Shown here piece by piece: positions 41,524-50,292 of a DNA stretch of 64,000 nucleotides (position 1 is its first letter; every line of letters starts with the position of its first letter). The stretch is from positions 1 to 64,000 of the forward strand of contig CAZAXY010000005.1 in NCBI GenBank assembly GCA_964489125.1. The letters run 5' to 3'. The DNA is from GYS-P2D sp964489125. Lineage in GTDB: Bacteria > Bacteroidota > Bacteroidia > Chitinophagales > Saprospiraceae. The position numbers and the translations under genes are program-made. The notes under the pieces are model-generated. The model did not search any database, was not told the origin of the DNA, and saw only the letters and a program-made list of their open reading frames with translations.

Positions 41524-42303
41524 TTACTTGTTAGATAGCTTAAGATACTTCTCGATAGCCATAGTCATTGAAGGCGTATCTGATGTCGGCTCGATATTGA
41601 TCTGTAATCCACGATCTTCTACGGCCTTTTTGGTTTTTTTACCAAATACCGCTAAGCGAGTATCATTCTGTTTGAATTCTGGAAAATTCTCATAGAGCGA
41701 TTCTATTCCAAGTGGACTAAAAAACACCAACACATCATATGTAACGTCGCTGAGATCGGACAAATCACTTGCAACAGTACGATACATCATTATATCCTTA
41801 AAATCGATTTCCTTCTCAGTAAGGTAATTGACCACATCAGTAGCCCCAAGATTAGAGCATGGCAGTAGGAACCTTTCATTCTCCTTGTGCTTCATAAATG
41901 CGGTCTCGAGATCGGCGATTTTTCGTTCACCAATAAAAACCTTACGCTTGCGATAAATGATAAATTTCTGGAGATAGTCAGCAATCGCCTTTGTCAAACA
42001 GAAATACTTGGTGCTCTGAGACATCTTGCATCGGATTGTCTCACAGATACTAAAGAAATGATCTATGGCATTCTTACTCGTAAAGATAATCGCGGAGAAC
42101 TCGTCAGGTCTTATTCTATTTCTTCGAAATTCTTTCTCAGTGACTGGCTCCACATGTATGAAAGGTCTCCAATCAATCTGTAAATTCCATTTTTTGGCTA
42201 ACTCGAAATATGGAGATCTAACCGGTTTAGGTTGAGAAATGAGTATTGTCCGGACTTTTTTAAAAGTCTCGGCTGACTGAGCTTTCGGTTCTGCGGACAT
42301 CAA
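41524..42303 (-). CDS. hemD: Uroporphyrinogen-III synthase
   Basis: 259 residues with the two-lobe HemD layout. Lobe 1 starts TILISQPKP and contains FSAIIFTSKNAIDHF; lobe 2 has FLLPCSNLGATDVVNYL and VLVFFSPLGIESL, and ends with the usual PTSDTPSMTMAIEKYL. It cyclises hydroxymethylbilane to uroporphyrinogen III in heme synthesis. HemD sequences are weakly conserved, and these blocks together with the adjacent DUF4271 gene, a common Bacteroidota pairing, make the call firm. It starts 25 bases after the DUF4271 gene's stop. Confidence 0.9.
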   Translation of the reverse strand: MMSAEPKAQSAETFKKVRTILISQPKPVRSPYFELAKKWNLQIDWRPFIHVEPVTEKEFRRNRIRPDEFSAIIFTSKNAIDHFFSICETIRCKMSQSTKYFCLTKAIADYLQKFIIYRKRKVFIGERKIADLETAFMKHKENERFLLPCSNLGATDVVNYLTEKEIDFKDIMMYRTVASDLSDLSDVTYDVLVFFSPLGIESLYENFPEFKQNDTRLAVFGKKTKKAVEDRGLQINIEPTSDTPSMTMAIEKYLKLSNK

Positions 42304-42328
42304 CTTATTTATTCCTTACACTGACTAC

Positions 42329-43198
42329 TCACCCATGAATATCCCTTAAGAGGATTAAGACAGGTGCAATTTCGACGGCGCAAAGATAAATAAAAAAATA
42401 AATGATACTGAATCCGCTGATACTCAAGGCAAATAGGACCCCTTTGCCTTGACGAATAATATAGATTAAAAGTACCGCTGTGAGCCCAATAATAAAGAAT
42501 GTTCCATCAAGGAACTCTGGGCCAAATTGCAAACCAATCAATAAGGGAAGCAGTATAACACCCAACACCATGTTATGAATCATCAGACTATAATTGTGAA
42601 GATTAGATGCCGAGTCAAATGGGAAAGTAAAACTGATAAGCTGCTGAACAACATGCCTAATCCCATATACAAGGACAACGCCCAGTAGCACATAATACCA
42701 CTTCAGGTCAAATGACAATTCAATAAACCTATATGAAATCATGTATAGGAACAAACTGAGGTTCAATGCAAAGGCCAAGTATAACAGTATATTCTGTAGG
42801 TTAAAGTATGTCTTGTCAGACCGCTTAAGTCCCTTCAATTGGTTAGAATTGATTATAGATTGTAGACATTTCTGAAAGCGCAATCGATTACTACTGACCC
42901 CAAAAGCAATCAAATTGAGACTTAGCAAAGACGTGATCATAGTCAATGTCGAAAATCTGTTGGTTCCACTATTAGTTGGATCCAATGAAGTTGGTTCTGG
43001 CTCTAGTTGTACTGGTACAGTTACGCTCTGATCGATGCTAAATGGATTATCCGAATTCTGTACGTTGGGCTCAAGCTTCGATTCTTCCATTTTTGGCACT
43101 ACAGCAGATTCATCTGACTGAATGTCAAATGGATTATTCCCTTGACTGAAAGTCACGCCAACAAATAATAGCAAGATCAGAATTGGAGCCAATCGCAT
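42329..43198 (-). CDS. DUF4271 family multi-pass membrane protein
   Basis: 289 residues. A signal-like hydrophobic start (~1-20) leads to a low-complexity region containing two near-repeats NNPFDIQSDE and DNPFSIDQS, then about six transmembrane helices (~80-280) in the DUF4271 arrangement. Function is unknown; from memory the gene typically accompanies hemD in Bacteroidota, as here. It is first gene of a five-gene leftward unit (DUF4271, hemD, Nudix, START, sugar dehydrogenase). Confidence 0.85.
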   Translation of the reverse strand: MRLAPILILLLFVGVTFSQGNNPFDIQSDESAVVPKMEESKLEPNVQNSDNPFSIDQSVTVPVQLEPEPTSLDPTNSGTNRFSTLTMITSLLSLNLIAFGVSSNRLRFQKCLQSIINSNQLKGLKRSDKTYFNLQNILLYLAFALNLSLFLYMISYRFIELSFDLKWYYVLLGVVLVYGIRHVVQQLISFTFPFDSASNLHNYSLMIHNMVLGVILLPLLIGLQFGPEFLDGTFFIIGLTAVLLIYIIRQGKGVLFALSISGFSIIYFFIYLCAVEIAPVLILLRDIHG

Positions 43199-43537
43199 AT
43201 CCCGAAGGTATTACTCTGCAGATTGTCTCTTGATATAAGAGCCTAAGTATTTTTATTCGTTAGGAGAATTGACCTTAATCTCTGGCGCAATCTGTAACAC
43301 TTTTAAACCTGGTAGAATAAATGAAATGGAGCTGAATTTTTCAAAAGCCCGTGCTTTAAGTAAAACAACACTCTGCGAAAATCTAAAGAGGGTGAATGGT
43401 CCATTAATTCAACAGACCCTCCACCAGCAATTTGGTGTAGACTAAAACCATAAAACTGGCCAACCTCCTCTGTTAATGCCCTGTTAACCACGATCGATCA
43501 CTAAAATCTGATCATATTAGTAGTGCATCTTTGCATT
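43199..43537. other. Intergenic region between DUF4271 and the sensor kinase
   Basis: This 339-base divergent gap holds the start-proximal promoter box of the kinase (43526-43533) and probably the promoter of the leftward DUF4271/hemD unit, though no perfect TAnnTTTG box was found for the latter. A 62-codon minus-strand ORF at 43303-43491 lacks a recognisable domain and is not called. I see no RNA gene, repeat or other feature. Confidence 0.6.
43526..43533 (+). promoter_or_regulatory. Candidate -7 box (CATCTTTG) abutting the sensor kinase start
   Basis: CATCTTTG differs from TAnnTTTG by one base and ends 5 bases before the ATG at 43538. If used, it would give an essentially leaderless transcript. 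This favours ATG 43538 over the in-frame GTG at 43523, which would lie upstream of the transcription start. Confidence 0.4.
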
Positions 43538-44812
43538 ATGCCTAACTATCTGATACGACGGCTGGCCATACTAGGAGCTATATCCATCTTTGGGGTATTG
43601 TTCATACAGGCCTATTGGTTGAAGAGAGCTTTTAATCTTAAGGATTCAGAGTTTAATCAGACAGTCACTATAGCTCTGTTAGAAGTTGCTCAAAAGATTG
43701 CAGACTTCAATCAGTCTGAGTTACCAAAGCAAAATCTAATTCAGCGCACTTCTTCTAACTACTACGCCGTCAATATCAATGATAATATCGACGCCAATAT
43801 CCTTGAAGATTACCTGATCAGAGAGTTTGGACAGCGAGCTATTAATAGGGACTTCGAATTTGCTATATACGACTGTCAATCCCAGGAACTGGTCTATGGA
43901 TCATACTGCAAGATGGACAACCTCGAAGAGTCTAGAGATCGAACTGGAGTATTGCCCACCTTTGACAACCTGACCTATTACTTCGTCGTCAAGTTTCCTG
44001 GACAGCGAGGCTTCCTGCTTAGTAATATGTGGCAGAATATTGCATTTAGTTTTTTCACCTTTCTATCCCTGGCATTCTTGGTATATGCTATGTGGGTAAT
44101 CCTACAACAAAAGCGACTCTCAGAGCTTCAAAAAGACTTCATTAATAATATGACTCATGAGTTCAAGACGCCTATCAGTTCTATAAAGATAGCTTCTGAT
44201 TATCTGAAGAAAAATGATCTACTTACTCAAAATCCCAAGCTTAAGAAATACACAGAGATAATCTCAGACCAAAATAAACGGCTTAATAGTCAGGTCGAGA
44301 AGGTCCTCAGTCTAGCAAAATTGGAATCGGACAGCTTTAAGCTCAATCTAGAACCATTGCAACTCCTAGACGAGATAACCGAAATCGTCGAAGGTGAAAG
44401 CTTGAAAATAAGCCCAGGTAAAATCAAGGTGCAACAGCAGGAGTCGTTGGGCAATCAAACCATAATCGGTGATCGACTACACTTCACTAATGTGATCTAT
44501 AATATCATCGATAATGCCATAAAATATTGTTCTACCGCTCCAGACATACTGATCAATATCAGCGAAAAGAAGGATAAACTAATCCTAAACATCAGAGATA
44601 ATGGTGTAGGTCTAAAGAGAGATGACCTCGAACGAGTATTTCAAAAATTCTATAGAGTATCAACAGGCGATGTACATGATGTGAAGGGCTTCGGCCTAGG
44701 TCTCTATTACGTAAAAAATATATGTACAGCTCACGGCTGGGATATCTCTATAGACTCTGTCCTTGGTGAGGGTTCTACATTTTCTATTCAAATACCTCAA
44801 AACCATGGCTGA
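43538..44812 (+). CDS. Two-component sensor histidine kinase
   Basis: 424 residues from ATG 43538. The first transmembrane segment (~8-28) and the second (~166-189) flank a ~140-residue periplasmic sensor with no recognised family. The HisKA box NNMTHEFKTPISSIK has His207, followed by HATPase motifs NAIKYC (N box), DNGVGL (G1) and GFGLGLYY (G2). It should autophosphorylate and pass phosphate to the response regulator, whose gene overlaps its 3' end by 8 bases. The signal is not evident from sequence; Cys113 and Cys124 (~11 apart) in the sensor could form a disulfide. Confidence 0.95.
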   Translation: MPNYLIRRLAILGAISIFGVLFIQAYWLKRAFNLKDSEFNQTVTIALLEVAQKIADFNQSELPKQNLIQRTSSNYYAVNINDNIDANILEDYLIREFGQRAINRDFEFAIYDCQSQELVYGSYCKMDNLEESRDRTGVLPTFDNLTYYFVVKFPGQRGFLLSNMWQNIAFSFFTFLSLAFLVYAMWVILQQKRLSELQKDFINNMTHEFKTPISSIKIASDYLKKNDLLTQNPKLKKYTEIISDQNKRLNSQVEKVLSLAKLESDSFKLNLEPLQLLDEITEIVEGESLKISPGKIKVQQQESLGNQTIIGDRLHFTNVIYNIIDNAIKYCSTAPDILINISEKKDKLILNIRDNGVGLKRDDLERVFQKFYRVSTGDVHDVKGFGLGLYYVKNICTAHGWDISIDSVLGEGSTFSIQIPQNHG

Positions 44813-45485
44813 TCAAATCTTATATGTAGAAGACGACGCAACCCTCGCTTTCTTAACGAACGATGCTCTTACAGACGAGGGTTATGAAGTAGATCACTAT
44901 CTCAATGGAGCTGATGCTCTCAAGGCCTTTAAAAAAAAGACCTTTGATTTATGTGTTCTAGATGTGATGCTACCTGTCATGGACGGATTCGCATTAGCAG
45001 AACGATTGAGGGCATTAAATACACAGGTGCCAATCATCTTCGTCACCGCTAAATCCATGAAGGAAGACAGGATTAAAGGTCTGACCATAGGGGCGGACGA
45101 TTATATCACCAAACCCTTCAGCATCGAGGAGTTAATTCTTAAGATTAATATATTTCTCAAGCGCAGATTTATAAAGACAGACCTGGATCATACTGTGAGC
45201 ATTGGAGGGAGCAGCTTTGACTTTAAAAATCTCACTCTAGATTATAAGGGAGAAGTGAGGAAACTCACTCAACGAGAAGGAGAGCTTATGCAACAGCTTT
45301 ATCTCAATATTAACTCCGTGGTCTCCCGTAAGGATCTCCTGGAGCGTGTCTGGGGAAAGGAAGACTACTTTTTGGGTCGCAGTATGGATGTATTCATCAG
45401 TAGACTCCGTAAGCACCTATCATCGGATGATAGCGTACACATCGAAAATGTACATGGTGTTGGATTTAGGCTTGCGGATAAGTGA
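44805..45485 (+). CDS. OmpR/PhoB-family response regulator
   Basis: 226 residues from the ATG at 44805; a longer in-frame reading from 44763 would run deeper inside the kinase gene and add residues before the receiver fold. The receiver has acidic pocket Asp10/Asp11, phospho-acceptor Asp53 (VLDVMLPVMDG), Thr81 and Lys103 (DDYITKPFS). The C-terminal winged helix shows KLTQREGELMQQLYLN and a RSMDVFISRLRKHL recognition helix. It is co-expressed with the kinase (8-base overlap) and acts as its cognate transcription factor. Confidence 0.95.
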   Translation: MADQILYVEDDATLAFLTNDALTDEGYEVDHYLNGADALKAFKKKTFDLCVLDVMLPVMDGFALAERLRALNTQVPIIFVTAKSMKEDRIKGLTIGADDYITKPFSIEELILKINIFLKRRFIKTDLDHTVSIGGSSFDFKNLTLDYKGEVRKLTQREGELMQQLYLNINSVVSRKDLLERVWGKEDYFLGRSMDVFISRLRKHLSSDDSVHIENVHGVGFRLADK

Positions 45486-45593
45486 AACTTAGGGTGATTC
45501 AATACCTATATAGAGAACCATATAGGGTATATCCCTCAAATCTATACGTATTCCTCTATTTAAAAGTCTGAGAATGACCTAGATATTTATGCC

Positions 45594-45830
45594 TTGAATG
45601 ATAAAACTAAATATCTACTCATGACCTTAAGAGAAAAAGAGATACTGGTACTCATCGCTAATGAGTATACTTCAAAAGAAATCGCCCGAGATCTATTCCT
45701 GAGTCCACATACTGTAGACTCGCATCGAAAAAATATCATGAAAAAATACAAGCTCAAAAACACAGCAGGATTGGTAAGACTAGCTTTTGAAACGGGCATC
45801 TGTAAAGTCAGACCTTTACCAAGTCTATGA
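45594..45830 (+). CDS. Stand-alone LuxR/GerE-type helix-turn-helix protein
   Basis: About 70-78 residues consisting only of a GerE domain: LREKEILVLIANEYTSKEIA, then LSPHTVDSHRKNIMKKY and an AGLVRLAFETG tail. The start is uncertain: TTG at 45594 or the in-frame ATG at 45621; a stop lies upstream at 45561, so no receiver domain precedes it. It lies 108 bases after the two-component pair. It may be a free-standing regulator or the remnant of a NarL-type response regulator. Motif quality supports a folded DNA-binding domain. Confidence 0.75.
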   Translation: MNDKTKYLLMTLREKEILVLIANEYTSKEIARDLFLSPHTVDSHRKNIMKKYKLKNTAGLVRLAFETGICKVRPLPSL

Positions 45831-45861
45831 GCTGTCAATCCTTGGTCTTTGAAGGACTATT

Positions 45862-45877
45862 TTAACCATAAGGTTAA
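45862..45877. terminator. Small hairpin between convergent HTH and amidohydrolase genes
   Basis: TTAACC and GGTTAA pair perfectly around ATAA, followed on the plus strand by a T-rich stretch. It lies between the HTH stop (45830) and the amidohydrolase stop (45878), where a bidirectional terminator is expected. The stem is only 6 bp, so the call is tentative. Confidence 0.35.
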
Positions 45878-47470
45878 TTATTTATCCCCGGGCTGCTTAA
45901 GCTCCCATCCAGTTTCTTCCTTCTCGGCATCCACCATGCTCTTAACATCTCTAAGTAGCTGCTTGGCATCATATACTATGCCGTCTTTTATAGTGTATCT
46001 GACTCCGCCTACTCGCACTACTTGGTTGTCCTCCGTGAGTTTGATCGCTCCAGTTCCATAGAGTACTTTCAGGTTCTGAAGAGGGTTTTCATCTATGATG
46101 ATTATATCCGCTTTTTTACCCACTTCTATACTTCCTATCTCATCATCGAGGCCAAGAGCTTCAGCGCCATTTAAGGTGGCAGACCTGATTACCTCTAGTG
46201 GATGAAATCCTGCCTCTCTCAATAATTCCAATTCTCTGATATAAGCAAAACCATATAGTTGAAAAATGAACCCTGAGTCAGATCCAGCAGTCACTCGACC
46301 TCCTTTATTCTTGTATTCATTGATAAAAGTCATCCACAGATGGTAATTCTGGCGCCAGCTGACTTCTTCCTCAGTACCCCAATAATGCCAGTAGGACCCA
46401 TGGGATATCTTACTAGGTTGATAAAAATGCCATAGGCTCGGAATTGTATAATCTTCATGCCACTCAGCGCGACGAGCACGATGCAGATCACGACTAGCCT
46501 CATAGATATTGAATGTAGGGTCAATGGTAAAATCTAACTCAATTAGTTCGTCCATGACTGCATTCCAATGATCCGAATGCGGCTCGGCTGCCTGTTTCCA
46601 CAGTCTCCCGGCTTCACCGAAGCGGTGCTGTTCGTTCTGATAGTTATAATCAAGAGGATAATTCTGTATGGTTCGATCGTCGAATAGCGCCTCTGGCAGT
46701 CCGTACCAATGCTCCATACTGGTCAATCCTGCCTTAGCTGAATGAAGGACATTCCATCGACCTACCTCGAGTTGCGCATGATGACAAGCTGAGCGCAATC
46801 CTTGCTTCTTATTTTCATCAAGGGCCGCAGCAAATAAATCTGGGGCTAATCCGAAAAATTTAATACCATCAGCTCCATTAGCCGCATTTTGCCGAACCCA
46901 ATTACGTGCCATCTCAGGGGTGCTGATTGGGTCGGTAGAACCTTGACCAAATGCCGTGTAAGCCAATATCCTAGGTGCAGTGATATCGCCCGCCTCACTC
47001 AATCTTTTATGCTTGAGCACCCAATCTAGCCCGTTACCACATGAGGGATCCCGTATGGTGGTTATGCCATGAGCCATCCAAAGTTTGAATACATACTCAC
47101 CGCCAGCTCCCTGCCAGCGCCCACCGATGTGCCCATGCATATCAACCAATCCCGGTAAGACATAAGCTCCGTAGGCGTCGATCTCATGCCCGCCAGATTT
47201 TAGCGTAGGTCTTCGGCTAGAATCTATCTCAACTCCTGGGTAACCAACTACCTCAATATCCTTAATGATGTTATCCTCTATAACGATATCGACCGGCCCT
47301 ATCGGCGGGGCTCCAGTACTATTGATTAGAGTCGCACCACGAATGATCAATTGTGAGAATGGTCCTTCTCCTTCCCTTACAAGCGGAGCTTCAGAAACAG
47401 ATTGTGAAGAAGCACTAAGAAAACTAAAACCAACTAAAACAAAAAGTAGTAGACGTAGCATATCAGGCAA
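45878..47470 (-). CDS. Exported amidohydrolase
   Basis: 530 residues with a signal peptide (~1-23). The amidohydrolase core has an intact HxH (LVDMHGHIGG), a later His in ACHHAQLEVG, a HWY segment, and Asp in VTAGSDSGFI; SATLNGAEALGLDDEIGSIEVGKKADIIII is the C-terminal signature. Like the canonical member at 18.2 kb it should hydrolyse a periplasmic amide or imide; the substrate is unknown. It follows the 166-residue membrane protein by 40 bases, in a leftward run started by the E2 gene. Confidence 0.87.
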   Translation of the reverse strand: MPDMLRLLLFVLVGFSFLSASSQSVSEAPLVREGEGPFSQLIIRGATLINSTGAPPIGPVDIVIEDNIIKDIEVVGYPGVEIDSSRRPTLKSGGHEIDAYGAYVLPGLVDMHGHIGGRWQGAGGEYVFKLWMAHGITTIRDPSCGNGLDWVLKHKRLSEAGDITAPRILAYTAFGQGSTDPISTPEMARNWVRQNAANGADGIKFFGLAPDLFAAALDENKKQGLRSACHHAQLEVGRWNVLHSAKAGLTSMEHWYGLPEALFDDRTIQNYPLDYNYQNEQHRFGEAGRLWKQAAEPHSDHWNAVMDELIELDFTIDPTFNIYEASRDLHRARRAEWHEDYTIPSLWHFYQPSKISHGSYWHYWGTEEEVSWRQNYHLWMTFINEYKNKGGRVTAGSDSGFIFQLYGFAYIRELELLREAGFHPLEVIRSATLNGAEALGLDDEIGSIEVGKKADIIIIDENPLQNLKVLYGTGAIKLTEDNQVVRVGGVRYTIKDGIVYDAKQLLRDVKSMVDAEKEETGWELKQPGDK

Positions 47471-47510
47471 ATTTGATATGCTATACTAAGGAATAATTGT
47501 GAGATGATGT

Positions 47511-48011
47511 CTACATCAACTTCTTAAGTCCTAATCTGGCTACGACGAGTAACCCAACTAACATCAGGATCACATACTGAAATGGCAGGAATGTCACTGC
47601 AAAAATCCTAGTACGATCCAACAACCACATCACCGCTATTATCGCCATCATGACCATGATGAGTCCAGATATCTTATTGAATCCTGGTATATACTCAAAA
47701 GGCACATTTCTTTTGATTAACCAGAGCGTTAATACCATAACCATAACTGGCAAGACTTGAGTAAACAGATTGCTCTGCATAATAGGTTGCCGCTCAAACA
47801 GAAATAGATATACGTTGAGGACTATGGCAAATATGCCAGGAATAGTAGCTCCATACACCAATGCGGTATATAGATACTTCCAAGGAGACAGATGTCCTTC
47901 GCCCTTACCAAATACACTGGCAAGGAACGCCGTAAGTGGAAGCGCTACAAAATAGAAGCCTATGATCTCCGGATTATTCGTACATGCATCAAAAAATTCC
48001 TGTAATGTCAT
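47511..48011 (-). CDS. Small multi-pass membrane protein, unknown function
   Basis: 166 residues with about four to five transmembrane segments (~18-36, 50-70, 84-100, 112-130 and 138-158). No family was recognised; a short cytoplasmic loop carries the GEGHLSPWKYLY motif. It begins 5 bases after the E2 gene and precedes the exported amidohydrolase by 40 bases, so it is probably co-transcribed with both. A link to 2-oxoglutarate dehydrogenase is not obvious. Confidence 0.65.
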   Translation of the reverse strand: MTLQEFFDACTNNPEIIGFYFVALPLTAFLASVFGKGEGHLSPWKYLYTALVYGATIPGIFAIVLNVYLFLFERQPIMQSNLFTQVLPVMVMVLTLWLIKRNVPFEYIPGFNKISGLIMVMMAIIAVMWLLDRTRIFAVTFLPFQYVILMLVGLLVVARLGLKKLM

Positions 48012-48016
48012 GTTTA

Positions 48017-49585
48017 TTATATGTTCATCATTAATCTGACAGGATCTTGTAGTAACTCAATAACCTTAACCAAGAATGTAACTGAAGAGCTACCATCGAT
48101 CACCCTATGATCATATGATAAAGCCAAGTACATCATTGGTCTGATCTCGACATTGCCGTCAACTGCTATAGGGCGTTGCTTTATAGTGTGCATGCCCAAT
48201 ATGGCTGATTGAGGCTTGTTAAGTATCGGTGTACTCATCATAGATCCAAAGATTCCACCGTTGGTAATTGAGAACGTTCCACCTCGCATCTCATCAAGAG
48301 TTAGCTTTCCTTCTCGCGCCTTTCCTGCTAGCTCTTTAATCTTGTATTCTATCTCGTGAAAAGCTAATGACTCACAATTATGAACTGGAGGCACTACCAA
48401 TCCTGTCGGTGTTGATATAGCAATTGAAATATCAACATAATCGTGATAAATCAAATGGTCGCTATCAATAATTGCATTGACTTGAGGCATCTCCATCAAT
48501 ACTTGAGCACATGCCTTGGCAAACAGCGACATGAAGCCCAGCTTGATGCCGTGCTTCTCCACAAACTTCTCTTGATATTGCTTGCGCAAGGCAAAAATAT
48601 TAGTCATATCAACCTCATTAAATGTGGTCAACATGGCCGAATCATTCTTAGCTGATACCAGCCTCGACGCTATAGTGCGTCTCATACGAGACATCTTCTC
48701 CCTCCGAGTAGTCCGAGCAAATGATGATGCCGCTTGTATTGGCGCTCCTGATTCTGAAGTAGGCCCACTCGACTGCTTGGTAGTTGGACTTGCACTTACC
48801 GCGTCTTGCTTGGTGATTCTTCCTCCTACACCGCTTCCTTGGACTTCACTCGGCGAGATGCCTTTTTCAGCTAACATTTTTGCTGCAGCTGGAGATGGAT
48901 GCCCTACGGCATAGCTGGTGCTCTCTGCTGGTGCTGAAGCCGCTGGTTTCTCTTCGGCTTTTGGCGACACCTTAGGTACAGGTGCAGCATCTTTTTCCGC
49001 TACTTCTATCTTGGCAACAAGTGCTCCGATCTCGAGGTCATCTCCTTCGCCAGCGACATGTCTTAATATACCCGATGCCTCGGCGGGAAACTCTAGAGTC
49101 GCCTTGTCAGATTCAAACTCACAGATTGGATCATCTATATTCACGAAGTCTCCATCTGCTACTAACCATGAGGATAACGTCACCTCACTGATCGACTCAC
49201 CGATCACTGGCACTTTCATTTCCTTTACATCCCCAGTGCTCTTGATCATTGGTGCGCTCGCAACCGGTTCCGCCGCTGCGGGTGCTGTTGAAGCTGCTGG
49301 CGCTGCGGGTTCTTCCTTAGCCTTTGAACTTGACGCAGCGGATTTAGCAGCTGTATCTATTTTAGCCACTACTGCTCCGATTTCTAAATCATCGCCCTCG
49401 TCCGCTACGTATATTAGTTTCCCTTCTGCCTCAGCTGGAAACTCTAATGTAGCCTTATCGGACTCAAACTCACAGATCGGCTCGTCCAGCTTGACAAATG
49501 ATCCATTTTCCTTCAACCAAGATGATAGCGTTACTTCAGTAATCGACTCTCCAATTACGGGCACCTTCAGCTCAACAATACTCAT
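48017..49585 (-). CDS. sucB: 2-oxoglutarate dehydrogenase E2 (dihydrolipoyllysine succinyltransferase) with two lipoyl domains
   Basis: 522 residues. Two nearly identical lipoyl domains (~1-77 and ~122-198) share the motif CEFESDKATLEFP, with lipoyl lysines Lys44 and Lys161, joined by Ala/Pro/Glu-rich linkers. A peripheral-subunit-binding domain (HPSPAAAKMLAEKGISPSEV, ~230-265) and the catalytic core with YDHRVIDG near the C-terminus follow. It transfers the succinyl group from E1 to CoA in the TCA cycle. E. coli and many other E2o enzymes have one lipoyl domain; the duplication here is unusual for the type. No sucA gene is adjacent. A small hairpin lies just upstream of the ATG. Confidence 0.88.
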   Translation of the reverse strand: MSIVELKVPVIGESITEVTLSSWLKENGSFVKLDEPICEFESDKATLEFPAEAEGKLIYVADEGDDLEIGAVVAKIDTAAKSAASSSKAKEEPAAPAASTAPAAAEPVASAPMIKSTGDVKEMKVPVIGESISEVTLSSWLVADGDFVNIDDPICEFESDKATLEFPAEASGILRHVAGEGDDLEIGALVAKIEVAEKDAAPVPKVSPKAEEKPAASAPAESTSYAVGHPSPAAAKMLAEKGISPSEVQGSGVGGRITKQDAVSASPTTKQSSGPTSESGAPIQAASSFARTTRREKMSRMRRTIASRLVSAKNDSAMLTTFNEVDMTNIFALRKQYQEKFVEKHGIKLGFMSLFAKACAQVLMEMPQVNAIIDSDHLIYHDYVDISIAISTPTGLVVPPVHNCESLAFHEIEYKIKELAGKAREGKLTLDEMRGGTFSITNGGIFGSMMSTPILNKPQSAILGMHTIKQRPIAVDGNVEIRPMMYLALSYDHRVIDGSSSVTFLVKVIELLQDPVRLMMNI

Positions 49586-49617
49586 GATTTAGATTGTATG
49601 TGTGATAATTTTTAGAC

Positions 49618-49634
49618 TGCTCAAAAAATGAGCA
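49618..49634. promoter_or_regulatory. Short inverted repeat upstream of the E2 gene
   Basis: TGCTCA and TGAGCA flank a 5-base A-run, forming a 6-bp perfect inverted repeat 32 bases before the E2 ATG. It could be an operator or a leader hairpin; no second copy was found. Confidence 0.3.
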
Positions 49635-49730
49635 CTATTATAAAGTTCACAAATTTTAACAAGGAGACAAAGCTCGATACAACTTAATAATGAGCTATAG
49701 ATAAAAACATCCGGATATTATAGCATCAGG

Positions 49731-50195
49731 CTACTGCTCTTCAACTGGTCTTGCATCAATTAATAGATACATGAGCCTGTTAATATCGTCAGGATTGAGC
49801 TTAAGAGTGCCTTTAAGTGTTACCTGCTCTGCTGTATATTCTACAGGTACTGTACTCTCTACTTCCATGACGGTCTCAGGTCCAGCACCACCACAGAAAA
49901 AACATAAGTTATATGGATAGGCTGAAAAGATAAACTCAGAATGGCTTTTATACCCTTCCACTGGTATGATATATCCTTTTACCTCTACTTCTTTATCCTC
50001 AAGATCTTGCACTGACTGAGCAAAAACAGGTTTGTCAATCTTGAACCCTAAGAACTCGTCATATTCTTTCTTATAAGTAATCTTAGAAAGCGTCTTCCAT
50101 AGATTGGAGTTAGGCTGAGTGGCCGTATCCGCTGATTGGCTGAATATTGAAAGGCTCAACAAAGTTGCAACTATAAGGATCATCAGTCTTTTCAT
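49731..50195 (-). CDS. Exported DUF3299-like protein
   Basis: 154 residues with a signal peptide (~1-19). The mature part has KEVEVKGYIIPVEGYKSHSE followed by a CFFCGGAGPETVMEV block, which parallels the CxxCPPPxPN motif of DUF3299-type periplasmic proteins and recurs in Bacteroidota. It ends in an LKLNPDDINRLMYLL helix. The two cysteines (CFFC) invite metal or redox binding, which is inference. It stands alone between the E2 gene and porQ. Confidence 0.6.
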   Translation of the reverse strand: MKRLMILIVATLLSLSIFSQSADTATQPNSNLWKTLSKITYKKEYDEFLGFKIDKPVFAQSVQDLEDKEVEVKGYIIPVEGYKSHSEFIFSAYPYNLCFFCGGAGPETVMEVESTVPVEYTAEQVTLKGTLKLNPDDINRLMYLLIDARPVEEQ

Positions 50196-50292
50196 GTCAT
50201 ATATTGTAAAGCTTAAACGATAAAGTTAACAGTAAAGGTTCTTAATTAATCTTTAATTCATGGAAGTTCTATCCTATTTATCAGTATTACGT

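Noticed and set aside
43303..43491. 62-codon minus-strand ORF between DUF4271 and the sensor kinase
   Set aside because: No domain, no promoter box, no coupling with neighbours; composition looks non-coding.
48918..49592. 224-codon plus-strand ORF opposite the E2 gene
   Set aside because: It is a shadow of the lipoyl domains and Ala/Pro/Ser-rich linkers on the minus strand; no start context and no recognisable domain.
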